Positions 19,385-27,875 of a stretch of DNA of 64,000 nucleotides are shown here, piece by piece (position 1 is the first letter of the stretch; each line of letters begins with the position of its first letter). Position numbers and translations under genes: made by a program. Location: positions 248,001-312,000 of the forward strand of contig NZ_CP046622.1 in assembly GCF_009755665.1 (NCBI RefSeq), given 5' to 3'. This DNA is from Variovorax paradoxus. Lineage in GTDB: Bacteria > Pseudomonadota > Gammaproteobacteria > Burkholderiales > Burkholderiaceae_C. The notes beneath the pieces are model-generated. The model had not been told where the DNA came from. It did no database searches and was given only the letters and a program-made list of their open reading frames with translations.

Positions 19385-20179
19385 TCAGTTCTTGTAGCTC
19401 GGGTCGATGCGGTCGACCTGGCGCACCAGCGCATCGAACACGTCTTGCCCGGCGCCGTGCTCGGGGCTGAACTGCAGCGCATCGCGCGTGCAGCGCTCGG
19501 CGATTTCCTCGCTCACCGGAATGGCGGCGCCCATCGAAAAGGTTGCCATCTGCACTTCGCAGGCGCGCTGCAAGGTCCACAGGATGGCGAAGGTCTGCGG
19601 CAGGGTCTGGCCCCAGGCCAGCAGCCCATGGTTGCGCAGGATCACCGCGTTGCGGTTGCCGATGCTCTTGAGGAGGCGCGGGCCTTCGTCGGCGTGAATG
19701 GTGATGCCCTCGAAGTCGTGGTAGGCCACCATGCCGTGCAGCTGGGCGGTATAGAAATTGGTCTGCTGCAGTCCGCCCTGCAGGCAGGCCACGGCCACGC
19801 CGGCGGTAGTGTGGGTGTGCATTACGCAATGGGCGCCGGGCAGGCCATCATGAATGGCGGCGTGCACCGTGAAGCCTGCCGGGTTGACCGGATAGGTCGA
19901 GCCGTCGAGCACCTTGCCCTGCAGGTCGATCTTCACCAGGTTGCTGGCCGTGACCTCGCTGTAATGCAGCCCGAAGGGGTTGATGAGGAACTGCTTCTCT
20001 CCACCCGTCACGCTGTCGGGCAGCCGCAGCGTGATGTGGTTGTAGATCATCTCGGTCCAGCCCAGCATCGCGAAGACGCGATAGCAGGCCGCAAGCTGTT
20101 CGCGCGCGGCGCGCTCGTCCGGGTGGATCGAGGGATGGACCAGCGCCGACGGCGCCGCGGGGGTGGAGAGTGTGTTCAT
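19385..20179 (-). CDS. Class II aldolase/adducin-family protein
   Basis: 264 residues. It shows the zinc histidines of the family in VMHTHTTAGVAVACL and the downstream RNHGLLAWGQTLPQTF histidine, plus EMIYNHITLRLP near the N-terminus. Members cleave or epimerise sugar phosphates, or act as decarboxylases on small hydroxy acids. It lies between a Bug binding protein (18 bp upstream) and the PanE-like reductase. Substrate unknown. Confidence 0.88.
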   Translation of the reverse strand: MNTLSTPAAPSALVHPSIHPDERAAREQLAACYRVFAMLGWTEMIYNHITLRLPDSVTGGEKQFLINPFGLHYSEVTASNLVKIDLQGKVLDGSTYPVNPAGFTVHAAIHDGLPGAHCVMHTHTTAGVAVACLQGGLQQTNFYTAQLHGMVAYHDFEGITIHADEGPRLLKSIGNRNAVILRNHGLLAWGQTLPQTFAILWTLQRACEVQMATFSMGAAIPVSEEIAERCTRDALQFSPEHGAGQDVFDALVRQVDRIDPSYKN

Positions 20180-20197
20180 TGCAGTTCCTTCATACGG

Positions 20198-21187
20198 TTA
20201 GCCCTCTGCGGTGAAGCCGACTTCCTTCACAATCGGCGCCCACTTCGCGGTGTCTTTCTTGAGCAGGTCGGTCAGCTCGCCCGGCGTGGAAGACATGGCT
20301 TCCAGCCCGAAGTTGCCGAGGCCTTCGATCACGTCCTTGTGCGCCAGCGCGGTCTTCATGGATGCGTTCAGCCGCGCCACGACGTCCGGCGAGGCCTTGG
20401 CCGGCAGGAAGAAGGCGAACCATTCGCTGTGCGCCATGTCCTTGATGCCCTGCTCGCCGAAGGTGGGCACGTCGGGCGCGAAGCGGCTGCGCTTGGAGCC
20501 CGAAACGCCCAAGATGCGCACCTTGCCCGAGGCCAGGTGCTGGGTGATGTCGCCGATGGGGCCCGAGACGGCGGAGATGTTGCCGCCCAGCAGGTCGAGC
20601 ATGGCCGGCTGCGTGCCGCGGTAGGCGGCGTGCTTCAGCTCGACGCCGCTCTTCTTGCCCAGCAGCGCGCCGATGAAGTGCGGCGTGGAGCCCGCGGCGG
20701 GCGAGCCGAAATTGGCGCCGGTCGGGTTGGCCTTGGCCCAGGCCAGAAACTCGGGCACGGTCTTCACGTTGGCAGGCACCGAGGGGCCGACCGCAAAGCC
20801 GAAGTCGAAGATGCAGGCGATGCTGACCGGCGTGAGGTCGACCATCGGGTCGTACGGCAGCTTCTTGTAGATGTGCGGATAGATCGTGAGGATCGAGGTC
20901 GGCGTCTGCAGAATCGTGGCGCCGTCGGCAGGCCGGCCCTTCACGTAGCTCACGGCGATCTGGCCGCCCGCGCCGGTGCGGTTTTCGACCACGGCCGACT
21001 TGGCGTAGTCCGGGCTCAGCTTTTGCGCGATGCGCCGGCAGGTGGTGTCCGAGGTGCCGCCGGCCGCAAAGCCGGTGACGATGGTGGCGGTTTCGAGCGC
21101 GGCTTGCGCAAAGGCGTGCTGGCCAAGGCTGGCGAGCAGCGCCGAGGCGCCGGTGGTCTGCAGCAACTGGCGGCGGGTGAATGTCAT
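20198..21187 (-). CDS. Bug-family (tripartite tricarboxylate transporter) solute-binding protein
   Basis: 329 residues. The N-terminus FTRRQLLQTTGASALLASLG has a twin-arginine-like pattern. It shows the Bug family hallmarks IVTGFAAGGTSDTTCRRIAQ, VVENRTGAGGQIAVSYVKG and TPHFIGALLGKK. Such proteins bind carboxylates or aromatics in the periplasm for TctAB permeases, but no TctA/TctB gene lies in the window. Large orphan Bug families are known in Bordetella and Comamonadaceae. It sits inside the catabolic operon, so a pathway substrate is the likely ligand. Confidence 0.93.
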   Translation of the reverse strand: MTFTRRQLLQTTGASALLASLGQHAFAQAALETATIVTGFAAGGTSDTTCRRIAQKLSPDYAKSAVVENRTGAGGQIAVSYVKGRPADGATILQTPTSILTIYPHIYKKLPYDPMVDLTPVSIACIFDFGFAVGPSVPANVKTVPEFLAWAKANPTGANFGSPAAGSTPHFIGALLGKKSGVELKHAAYRGTQPAMLDLLGGNISAVSGPIGDITQHLASGKVRILGVSGSKRSRFAPDVPTFGEQGIKDMAHSEWFAFFLPAKASPDVVARLNASMKTALAHKDVIEGLGNFGLEAMSSTPGELTDLLKKDTAKWAPIVKEVGFTAEG

Positions 21188-21222
21188 GGTGTGTCTCCGG
21201 GTGTTGGTGGTTGGTTGCGGGT

Positions 21223-22965
21223 TTACGACTCGTCGCGCAGCCAGGTGACTGCGCCCGAATGGGTCACTGCGCCCTGATGGGCAGGACGCACGGTGAGCGC
21301 GTATTTTTCCAGCAAGCCGCGGTGCGCCACCCCCGCGTTTACCTCACGTTTGGAGAGCCGAAGCGCAATTTCTTCCGCCGTGAGTTCCACCGAAATGCTG
21401 CGCGCATCGGCGCGCGCGTCGATGGCCACCACATCGCCGTCACGCAGCACCGCAATCGGCCCGCCGTCGGCTGCTTCCGGGCCCGCATAGCCGATGCACA
21501 GGCCGCGCGTGGCGCCGGAAAACCGGCCGTCGGTCAGAAGCGCCACCTTGTCGCCCATGCCCTGGCCGTAGAGCAGGGCGGTAATACCCAGCATCTCGCG
21601 CATGCCGGGGCTGCCCTTGGGGCCTTCGTTGCGGATCACGATCACGTCGCCGGGCTCGTAGCGGCGGTTCTGCACCGCCGCCTGGGCTTCTTCCTCGGAG
21701 TTGAAGACGCGCGCCGGGCCGCGGTGCACCAGCGTTTGCAGGCCAGCGGTCTTGAGCAGCGCGCCGTCGGGGCAGAGATTGCCCTTGAGCACGGCCAGCC
21801 CGCCGTCGCGGGTGATCGGGTTGCCGGCTGCGCGCACCACGCGGCCATCGGGCGCCGCGGCATCGGCCAGCTCTTCGGCCATGGTGCGGCCAGTGAAGGT
21901 GAGCGCGTCGCCATGCAAAAAGCCTTGCTCCATCAGCGTGCGCAAGATGACGCCCGCGCCGCCGATGTAGAACACGTCGCGCGCCAGGTATTGGCCCCCC
22001 GGGCGCAGGTCGGCAATGAGCGGCGTGCGCGCGAAGATCTCGGCCACGTCGTCCAGGTGGAACTTGATGCCCGCCTCGTGCGCAATGGCCGGCAAGTGCA
22101 GCGCAGCATTGGTCGAGCCGCCCGTGGCCGAGACCACGGCGCAGGCGTTTTCGAGCGCCTTGCGCGTGACGATGTCGCGCGGCAGCGGGCTGTCGCCCAT
22201 CACCGCCTTCATGAGGTTCTTCGCGGCGCGGCGCATCAAGGGCGCGCGTTCGCTGAACACCGCGGGCACCATGCTCGAGCCGATGGGCGCAAGGCCCAGC
22301 GCCTCGGACACCATGCCCATGGTGTTGGCCGTGAACTGGCCCGCGCAGGCGCCGGCCGTGGGCAGGCAGGCGCGGCTCATGGCGTCGAGTTCGTCGTGGG
22401 TGGCGATGCCGGCCAGCACCTTGCCGATGGTCTCGTAGGTATCGACCACGTTGAGGTCGCGGCCGTCCGGCCCCGGCATCTGCCCCGGCAGTGCCGAGCC
22501 GCCATGCACGAACACGCTCGGCACGTTGCAGCGCACCATGCCCATCATCAGGCCCGGCAGGTTCTTGTCGCAGGCGCCAATGGCAAAGATGCCGTCCCAC
22601 TGGTGGCCGCGCGTGGAGGCCTCTACGCTGTCGGCGATCAGCTCGCGCGAGATCAGCGAGAAGCGCATGCCCGAATGCGCCATGGTGAGCCCGTCGCTCA
22701 CCGACACCACCGGGCATTCGTGCGGCGTGCCGCCGCCGGCGTAGATGCCGGTCTTGGCGTGCTGCGCCTGCTCGCGCAGGTTGAGGTTGCACGGGCTCAT
22801 TTCGCCGCCGGTGTGGAACACGCCGATATGCGGACGTTCGATGTCCTCGTCGTCCTGGCCCAGCGCATGCAGAAAGCTGCGCGTGGTCGCGCGGATCGTG
22901 CCTTCGCGGATGGTGGCGGAGCGGAAGCGCTTGGGCGTGGGCTTGGGGTCGGTCGGGGAAGTCAT
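21223..22965 (-). CDS. IlvD/Edd-family dehydratase
   Basis: 580 residues. It has the three cysteines expected for a [2Fe-2S] dehydratase: C59 (GEMSPCN), C132 (GACDKN) and C207 (AGACAGQ), plus the [11 protein letters not shown] active-site segment. It looks like dihydroxy-acid dehydratase (IlvD), yet its position 21 bp after hpaI in an aromatic catabolic operon, with an aldolase and a PanE-like reductase downstream, suggests a catabolic dehydratase for a sugar acid or dihydroxy acid. A second, biosynthetic ilvD would be expected elsewhere in the genome. I withhold the gene symbol. Confidence 0.88.
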   Translation of the reverse strand: MTSPTDPKPTPKRFRSATIREGTIRATTRSFLHALGQDDEDIERPHIGVFHTGGEMSPCNLNLREQAQHAKTGIYAGGGTPHECPVVSVSDGLTMAHSGMRFSLISRELIADSVEASTRGHQWDGIFAIGACDKNLPGLMMGMVRCNVPSVFVHGGSALPGQMPGPDGRDLNVVDTYETIGKVLAGIATHDELDAMSRACLPTAGACAGQFTANTMGMVSEALGLAPIGSSMVPAVFSERAPLMRRAAKNLMKAVMGDSPLPRDIVTRKALENACAVVSATGGSTNAALHLPAIAHEAGIKFHLDDVAEIFARTPLIADLRPGGQYLARDVFYIGGAGVILRTLMEQGFLHGDALTFTGRTMAEELADAAAPDGRVVRAAGNPITRDGGLAVLKGNLCPDGALLKTAGLQTLVHRGPARVFNSEEEAQAAVQNRRYEPGDVIVIRNEGPKGSPGMREMLGITALLYGQGMGDKVALLTDGRFSGATRGLCIGYAGPEAADGGPIAVLRDGDVVAIDARADARSISVELTAEEIALRLSKREVNAGVAHRGLLEKYALTVRPAHQGAVTHSGAVTWLRDES

Positions 22966-22986
22966 GGCGCAGGAAGGCGGAAGGTT

Positions 22987-23817
22987 TCAGTAGCCGTTGG
23001 GCGTGGTGGTGCCACCGGTGTTCTTGTCCGTTTTGTATTTGGACGCCAGCTGCCTGGCCGCCGCGGTGAGCAGAATGGTGTCCACCCCCACTGCCACGAA
23101 CTGCGCGCCGGCAGCCAGCCACTTGCGCGCCTGCTCCTCGGTGGTCGAGAGGATGCCCGGTGCCTTGCCTGCCTTGCGGATGCGCCCGATGGCGTCGGCA
23201 ATCACGGCCTGCACCTCCGGGTGGTTCGGCTGGCCCACGAAGCCCATCGATGCCGACAAGTCGGCCGGGCCGATGAACACGCCGTCCACGCCCGGCGTGG
23301 CGGCAATGGCGTCGAGGTTCTTCATGGCTTCGACCGTCTCGGCCTGCACCAGCAGGCAGGTCTGCGCATTGGCTTCATGCAGGTAGCCGGGGTAGGCCTG
23401 CCAGCGCGAGGAGCGCGCCAGGGCGCTGCCCATGCCGCGGATGCCTTCCGGCGGGTAGCGCATGCCCCTCACCATGCGCGCGGCCTGCTCGGCGGTGTCG
23501 ACCATCGGCACCAGGATGGTCTGCGCGCCGATGTCCAGGTACTGCTTGAGCAGCGTGGTGTCGCCCACCGGAACGCGCACCACCGGGTGCGAGCGTTCGG
23601 CCTCGGGCTGAGCCGACCATGCGCTGGAGATGCCCTGCAGCTGCGCGAGCACAGAGCGCACGTCGTTGGGCGCATGCTCTCCATCGACCAGCAGCCAGTC
23701 GAATCCGGTGCCCGCCAGCAGCTCGGCCACATAGCCGTCGGCCAGGCCGACCCAGAGGCCGATTTTCTGTTCGCCGGCCTGCATGGCCTGCTTGAAGGTA
23801 TTGAGCGGTGTTTGCAT
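22987..23817 (-). CDS. hpaI: 4-hydroxy-2-oxoheptanedioate aldolase HpaI
   Basis: 276 residues, HpcH/HpaI class II aldolase family. Visible are [12 protein letters not shown] (catalytic histidine H48), [19 protein letters not shown] with the pyruvate-binding arginine, the metal site near QAETVEAM, and [13 protein letters not shown]. It splits 4-hydroxy-2-oxoheptanedioate to pyruvate and succinate semialdehyde, the last dedicated step of homoprotocatechuate degradation. It follows hpaH by 9 bp. Confidence 0.93.
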   Translation of the reverse strand: MQTPLNTFKQAMQAGEQKIGLWVGLADGYVAELLAGTGFDWLLVDGEHAPNDVRSVLAQLQGISSAWSAQPEAERSHPVVRVPVGDTTLLKQYLDIGAQTILVPMVDTAEQAARMVRGMRYPPEGIRGMGSALARSSRWQAYPGYLHEANAQTCLLVQAETVEAMKNLDAIAATPGVDGVFIGPADLSASMGFVGQPNHPEVQAVIADAIGRIRKAGKAPGILSTTEEQARKWLAAGAQFVAVGVDTILLTAAARQLASKYKTDKNTGGTTTPNGY

Positions 23818-23826
23818 GGAAGTCTT

Positions 23827-24630
23827 TCAAGCGAAACGAAAGGCGATGCTGCCGAGCGGGCCGTAGTCGGCATGGAAGGTGTCGCCCGGCAGGGCGGTGG
23901 TCGGCCGCGTGAACGAGCCGCCGAGCACCACTTCGCCGGCTTCGAGGTGTTCGTCCCACGGCGCGAGCTTGTTCGCCAGCCACGCCACGCCAGTGGCCGG
24001 GTGGTTGAGCACGGCCGCGGCCACGCCCGATTCCTCGATCACGCCGTTCTTGTAGAGCAGCGCGCTCACCCAGCGCAGGTCCACCGCATCGGGTTTGACC
24101 GGGCGCCCGCCGAGCACGATGCCTGCATTGGCCGCGTTGTCGGCAATGGTGTCGAACACCTTGCGCGGCGCCTTGGTGTGGCGGTCGAACTGCTCGATGC
24201 GCGCGTCGATGATCTCGATGGCGGGCACCACGTAGTCGGTGGCCGCCAGCACGTCGAAGATGGTCACGTTCGGGCCCTGCAGCTTCTTGCCGAGGATGAA
24301 GGCCAGCTCCACCTCGATGCGCGGCGCGATGAAGCGCGTGAAGGGAATGTCGCTGCCCTGCTCGAAGAACATGTCGTCGAGCAGCGTGCCGTAGTCGGGC
24401 TCGTCGATCTGGCTGGACAGCTGCATGGCACGCGAGGTGAGGCCGATCTTGTGGCCCTTCACGGTGCGGCCTTCGGCGATCTTGGCCTTGACCCATTCAC
24501 GCGAGATGGCGTAGCCGTCTTCCACCGTCATTTCGGGAAAGCGCTTGGAAAAATGCTCGACCTGCACGCGCGACTTCTCGCTTTCGTGCAGTTCGGCCGC
24601 AAGCCTGGCGATGGTGTCGGAAGTGAGCAT
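23827..24630 (-). CDS. hpaH: 2-oxo-hept-4-ene-1,7-dioate hydratase HpaH
   Basis: 267 residues, the family's usual length, of the hydratase/decarboxylase (MhpD/DmpE-like) FAH-related family. Metal-binding acidic residues lie in [19 protein letters not shown] and the motif [20 protein letters not shown] is typical of HpaH. I chose the ATG at 24630 ([14 protein letters not shown]). It hydrates the decarboxylated ring-fission product before HpaI cleavage. It starts 4 bp after the isomerase gene stop. Confidence 0.93.
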   Translation of the reverse strand: MLTSDTIARLAAELHESEKSRVQVEHFSKRFPEMTVEDGYAISREWVKAKIAEGRTVKGHKIGLTSRAMQLSSQIDEPDYGTLLDDMFFEQGSDIPFTRFIAPRIEVELAFILGKKLQGPNVTIFDVLAATDYVVPAIEIIDARIEQFDRHTKAPRKVFDTIADNAANAGIVLGGRPVKPDAVDLRWVSALLYKNGVIEESGVAAAVLNHPATGVAWLANKLAPWDEHLEAGEVVLGGSFTRPTTALPGDTFHADYGPLGSIAFRFA

Positions 24631-24634
24631 GAGG

Positions 24635-25039
24635 TTACTTGTTGAAGAGGGGATGCAGGTTGCTGTGCTTGCCGTCATACACCTGGCCCGGGCTTTCGTC
24701 TATCTGCAGCGTGATGCCGATGTGGCGCTTGTCGAAAATCGGTTCGAAATGCGCACGCACGTCGGCCAGCAGTTCGTCGCCGGCCTTTTTCTTCACGGCT
24801 TCGGAGCGCCCGCCCGCCATGCGGATGTTCAGGTACACGAAGGCGTAGTCGGCCTTGCCGTCCGCCACCGCGTAGTGCGCGGCCGGGTAGGCCAGCACGC
24901 GCGTGCCGCCGATGGGAAACACCGGTTTGCCGGCCTCGTCGCGTTGCTTCAGCATGGTGTCGGCCAGCGTGCGGCAAAGCGCCGACATGTCGGTTTCGGC
25001 TTCGATGTTGGGCGTGTACAAAATCACGAGGTGCGGCAT
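24635..25039 (-). CDS. hpaF: 5-carboxymethyl-2-hydroxymuconate delta-isomerase HpaF
   Basis: 134 residues of the CHMI family. [13 protein letters not shown] gives the N-terminal proline that acts as the catalytic base once methionine is removed. [19 protein letters not shown] and [12 protein letters not shown] are typical of the trimeric tautomerase-like fold. It isomerises 5-carboxymethyl-2-hydroxymuconate for HpaG. It lies between the LigB-like dioxygenase and hpaH in the operon. Confidence 0.93.
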   Translation of the reverse strand: MPHLVILYTPNIEAETDMSALCRTLADTMLKQRDEAGKPVFPIGGTRVLAYPAAHYAVADGKADYAFVYLNIRMAGGRSEAVKKKAGDELLADVRAHFEPIFDKRHIGITLQIDESPGQVYDGKHSNLHPLFNK

Positions 25040-25056
25040 GCCGGTGTTCCGTTCAT

Positions 25057-25884
25057 TTATTCAATGGACATCGTCGCGGCGGTGCATGTCACCGCGAAGA
25101 TGGGGATGGCCTTCATGTGCAGGATATGGCCCTTGCCGCGCGCGGCCGCGGCCACGCTAAGAAAGGTGCGAATCTCGAAGCCGCCCTGGCCGGCTTCGCG
25201 ATAGGTGGCTTCGTCGTTGTAGTCGGCCTGCGAGAGCAAGGCTTCGCGGTCGTTGGCGCACCAGCGTCGCATGAACTCGGCGTCCCACTCGGCGTTGACC
25301 TTGCCGGAGTCGGGTGTGGCGGGCCAGTGCGAAATGCCCCCGGTGCCCACCAGCGCAATGCGTTCGGGCGCCTTGTCGCAGGCGCGGCGCAGCGCCTCGC
25401 CGAACGCCCATGCGCGGTGCAGCGGTGTGAGCGGCGGGCCCTGGCAGTTGATGTTCACGGGGATGACCCTGGTGTCGAACTTCGGCGTAAGAAAGTGCAG
25501 CGGCACCATGATGCCGTGATCGAACTTCCATTCCTCCGCGTAGGCCACGTCCACCGTCTGCATCACCTCGCGGATCAGGCGCTGCGAAAGTGCGGCATCG
25601 CCCGGCACCTTCGTTTTTTCGATGCCGAGCCACTTCGGGTCTTCGATCGGCCCTTCGTAGCTGTCGGCCATGCCGATGGCGTACGTCGGCATGTTGTTCA
25701 TGAAGAAGTTCGCGAAGTGCTCGGCCGCGACCACGATCACTGCGTCGGGCTTCGCCGCGCGCATCGCTTCGCCGAAGCGATGGAACTGCGCATGAAATTC
25801 GTCCTTTACCGCCGAATCGGCCAGGTGGGCGCGGCCGGTAATGCCGGGGGCGTGGCTGCAAACGCCTGCAAATACAAGACTCAT
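25057..25884 (-). CDS. Class III extradiol ring-cleavage dioxygenase, LigB-like catalytic subunit
   Basis: 275 residues. The likely iron ligands are H11 (CSHAPG) and H56 (AAEHFANFF), plus a downstream glutamate, perhaps in GGFEIRTF. The catalytic-base histidine is in GTGGISHWP. By position it opens the ring of homoprotocatechuate (role of HpaD). However, it is a LigB-type beta subunit whose ATG overlaps the stop of a LigA-like alpha subunit, whereas enterobacterial HpaD works without one. I chose the ATG at 25884 (MSLVFAGVC). It could also act on a related catechol. Confidence 0.9.
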   Translation of the reverse strand: MSLVFAGVCSHAPGITGRAHLADSAVKDEFHAQFHRFGEAMRAAKPDAVIVVAAEHFANFFMNNMPTYAIGMADSYEGPIEDPKWLGIEKTKVPGDAALSQRLIREVMQTVDVAYAEEWKFDHGIMVPLHFLTPKFDTRVIPVNINCQGPPLTPLHRAWAFGEALRRACDKAPERIALVGTGGISHWPATPDSGKVNAEWDAEFMRRWCANDREALLSQADYNDEATYREAGQGGFEIRTFLSVAAAARGKGHILHMKAIPIFAVTCTAATMSIE

Positions 25885-26216
25885 ACACCTGCCACCTTTT
25901 CGTCTGTGCCCGTTGTCATCGCGTAGATGCCTGCGCGCACGGGACCGTATTTGCGTACGCCTTCGCGCATGGCTTCGAGGTAGTCGGCCCATGCAATGCC
26001 CAGCAGCGGCGCGAAGTGCATGAGCAGTTGTCCGTTGCAGCCGAGCACGTAGAGCTTTCCGATGTCGCCTTTGTCTATGGCTTCACGTTCTTCTTCGTTG
26101 AAATCATAGGCTCCCAGCAAGGTCGCGCGCGTGTCGCCGCCTTCTGCGTAGCGGCGTTGTACCTCTGTGTCGCGGTTGAGGGCGAACAGGAATTTCTGCA
26201 TTGCGTAGAGGCTCAT
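25881..26216 (-). CDS. LigA-like alpha subunit of the extradiol dioxygenase
   Basis: 111 residues. YAMQKFLFALNRDTEVQRRY, then REAIDKGDIGKLYVLGCNG and MHFAPLLGIAW, matches the LigA fold, the small helical subunit that caps the active site of protocatechuate 4,5-dioxygenase-type enzymes. The stop overlaps the LigB-like ATG (25881-25884), so the two are translated together. The ATG at 26216 (MSLYAMQKF) is chosen; sequence upstream is repeat B, not protein. Such pairs are often mislabelled protocatechuate 3,4-dioxygenase. Confidence 0.9.
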   Translation of the reverse strand: MSLYAMQKFLFALNRDTEVQRRYAEGGDTRATLLGAYDFNEEEREAIDKGDIGKLYVLGCNGQLLMHFAPLLGIAWADYLEAMREGVRKYGPVRAGIYAMTTGTDEKVAGV

Positions 26217-26237
26217 TGGGGATGCCTTGGGTGTTCT

Positions 26238-26345
26238 TTCAGGGCGCGTGCAAAGGCCACCGGGTACTCCCCTCCGCGAATGTCCCCCGGGGCTGCGCCC
26301 CTCCTCCTTTATTTCGCTGCGCGGAGCACCCGATGCCCTGTGCAC
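26238..26345 (+). repeat. Dispersed intergenic repeat B, copy 2
   Basis: About 108 bp, same orientation as copy 1 (6993-7091). It shares CTCCGCGAATGTCCCCCGG, then TCCTCCTTTATTTCGCTGCGC and GCACCC. It lies inside the minus-strand catabolic operon, in the 176 bp gap between the aldehyde dehydrogenase stop and the LigA-like start, so it must be transcribed with the operon. A GGGGCGC/GCGCCCC hairpin follows just after it. Confidence 0.8.
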
Positions 26346-26392
26346 TGGGGCGCGCTCTGGGTGCGCCCCCAAGAAGGTATCCCGTATTCATC

Positions 26393-27856
26393 TCACACAC
26401 CCCAATGCGGAATATGGTGCGACCCCATCGACACCGCGACGTTCTTCGGCTCACAAAACACTTCATAGCTCCAGGTGCCGCCTTCGCGCCCCGTCCCCGA
26501 GGCCTTGGTGCCGCCAAAGGGCTGGCGCAGGTCTCTTACGTTCTGGCTGTTGACGAAGCACATGCCGGCTTCGACCGCAGCCGCCACACGGTGCGCACGG
26601 CCGATGTTCTCCGTCCACACGTAGCTCGAGAGGCCGTATTGGATGTCGTTCGCCAGGCGGATCGCGTCGGCCTCGTCCTTGAACGGGATCAGGCAGGCGA
26701 CCGGGCCGAAGATTTCTTCTTGCGCAATACGCATGCGGTTGTCGACGTCGGCGAACACGGTGGGCATCACATAGTTGCCCTTCTTCACGCGGTCCGGCAG
26801 GGTGCCCGGAACCTCGAGTCCGCCACACAAGAGCGTCGCGCCTTCCTTCGGGCCCAGCTCGATATAGCTGCGCACCTTCGCCAGGTGGCCCTGAGAAATC
26901 ATCGGCCCGACGATCGTCTTCTCGTCGAGCGGGTCGCCCACCGCGATGCGCTTCGCGCGCTCGGCAAACTTCGCTGCAAAGTCCGCGTAGATCGACTGCT
27001 GCACCAGAATGCGCGAGCCGGCCGTGCAGCGTTCGCCGTTGTTGCTGAAGATCATGAACACCGCCGCATCCAGCGCACGGTCCAGGTCTGCGTCGTCGAA
27101 GATCACGAACGGGCTCTTGCCGCCCAGTTCCATGCTGAACTTTTTCAGGCCCGCGCTCTTCACGATGCGGTTGCCGGTGGCGGTGGAGCCGGTGAACGAG
27201 ATTGCGCGCACATCCGGGTGTGCCACCAGCGGCTCGCCCGCTTCCTTGCCGTAGCCGTGCACCAGGTTCAGCACGCCGGGCGGAATGCCCGCTTCGAGCG
27301 CGAGCTCGCCCAACCGTGCGGCCGTGAGCGGCGAGAGCTCGCTCATCTTCAACACCGCGGTGTTGCCGAAGGCGAGGCAGGGCGCGACCTTCCACGTGGC
27401 CGTCATGAACGGCACGTTCCACGGGCTGATGAGCGCGCACACGCCCACGGGATGGAACAGCGTGTAGTTCAGGTGCGTGGGCGTGGGATAGGTGTGGCCG
27501 TCGACGCGCGTGCACATCTCGGCAAAGTAGTAGAAGTTGTCGGCCGCGCGCGGAATCAACTGCTTGCCGGTTTGCGCGATGACCTGGCCGCAGTCGTTGG
27601 TCTCGGTCTGCGCGATCTCGGGCACGTGTTTCGCGATCAGGTCACCCAGCTTGCGCACCAGTTTCGCGCGCTCCGCGGCAGGCAGCCCGGCCCATTTGGG
27701 AAACGCTTCCTTGGCGGCGGCCACGGCCGCGTTCACTTCGGCTTCGCCGCCCGACGCAACCTCTGCCAGCACCTCTTGCGTGGCGGGGTTGACGGTTTCG
27801 AAGTAATCGGTGCCGGCAACGCTCTTGCCGCCGATGAGATGATGGATCTGTTGCAT
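26393..27856 (-). CDS. hpaE: 5-carboxymethyl-2-hydroxymuconate semialdehyde dehydrogenase HpaE
   Basis: 487 residues, the HpaE length. Aldehyde dehydrogenase features are GTDYFETVNPATQEVLAEV near the start, the catalytic glutamate in FSMELGGKSPF and the catalytic cysteine in NNGERCTAGSR. LINPWNVPF-like NAD-binding sequence (ALISPWNVPFMTATWKVAPC) is present. It oxidises the ring-fission semialdehyde to the dicarboxylate. It starts 19 bp after a Bug binding-protein gene. Confidence 0.95.
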   Translation of the reverse strand: MQQIHHLIGGKSVAGTDYFETVNPATQEVLAEVASGGEAEVNAAVAAAKEAFPKWAGLPAAERAKLVRKLGDLIAKHVPEIAQTETNDCGQVIAQTGKQLIPRAADNFYYFAEMCTRVDGHTYPTPTHLNYTLFHPVGVCALISPWNVPFMTATWKVAPCLAFGNTAVLKMSELSPLTAARLGELALEAGIPPGVLNLVHGYGKEAGEPLVAHPDVRAISFTGSTATGNRIVKSAGLKKFSMELGGKSPFVIFDDADLDRALDAAVFMIFSNNGERCTAGSRILVQQSIYADFAAKFAERAKRIAVGDPLDEKTIVGPMISQGHLAKVRSYIELGPKEGATLLCGGLEVPGTLPDRVKKGNYVMPTVFADVDNRMRIAQEEIFGPVACLIPFKDEADAIRLANDIQYGLSSYVWTENIGRAHRVAAAVEAGMCFVNSQNVRDLRQPFGGTKASGTGREGGTWSYEVFCEPKNVAVSMGSHHIPHWGV

Positions 27857-27875
27857 GGTTGCCCTGCGGGGTCGG

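Noticed and set aside
26346..26372. GGGGCGC/GCGCCCC hairpin after repeat B copy 2 as a terminator of hpaE
   Set aside because: There is no T-tract on either side and the operon continues downstream, so I do not call it a terminator.
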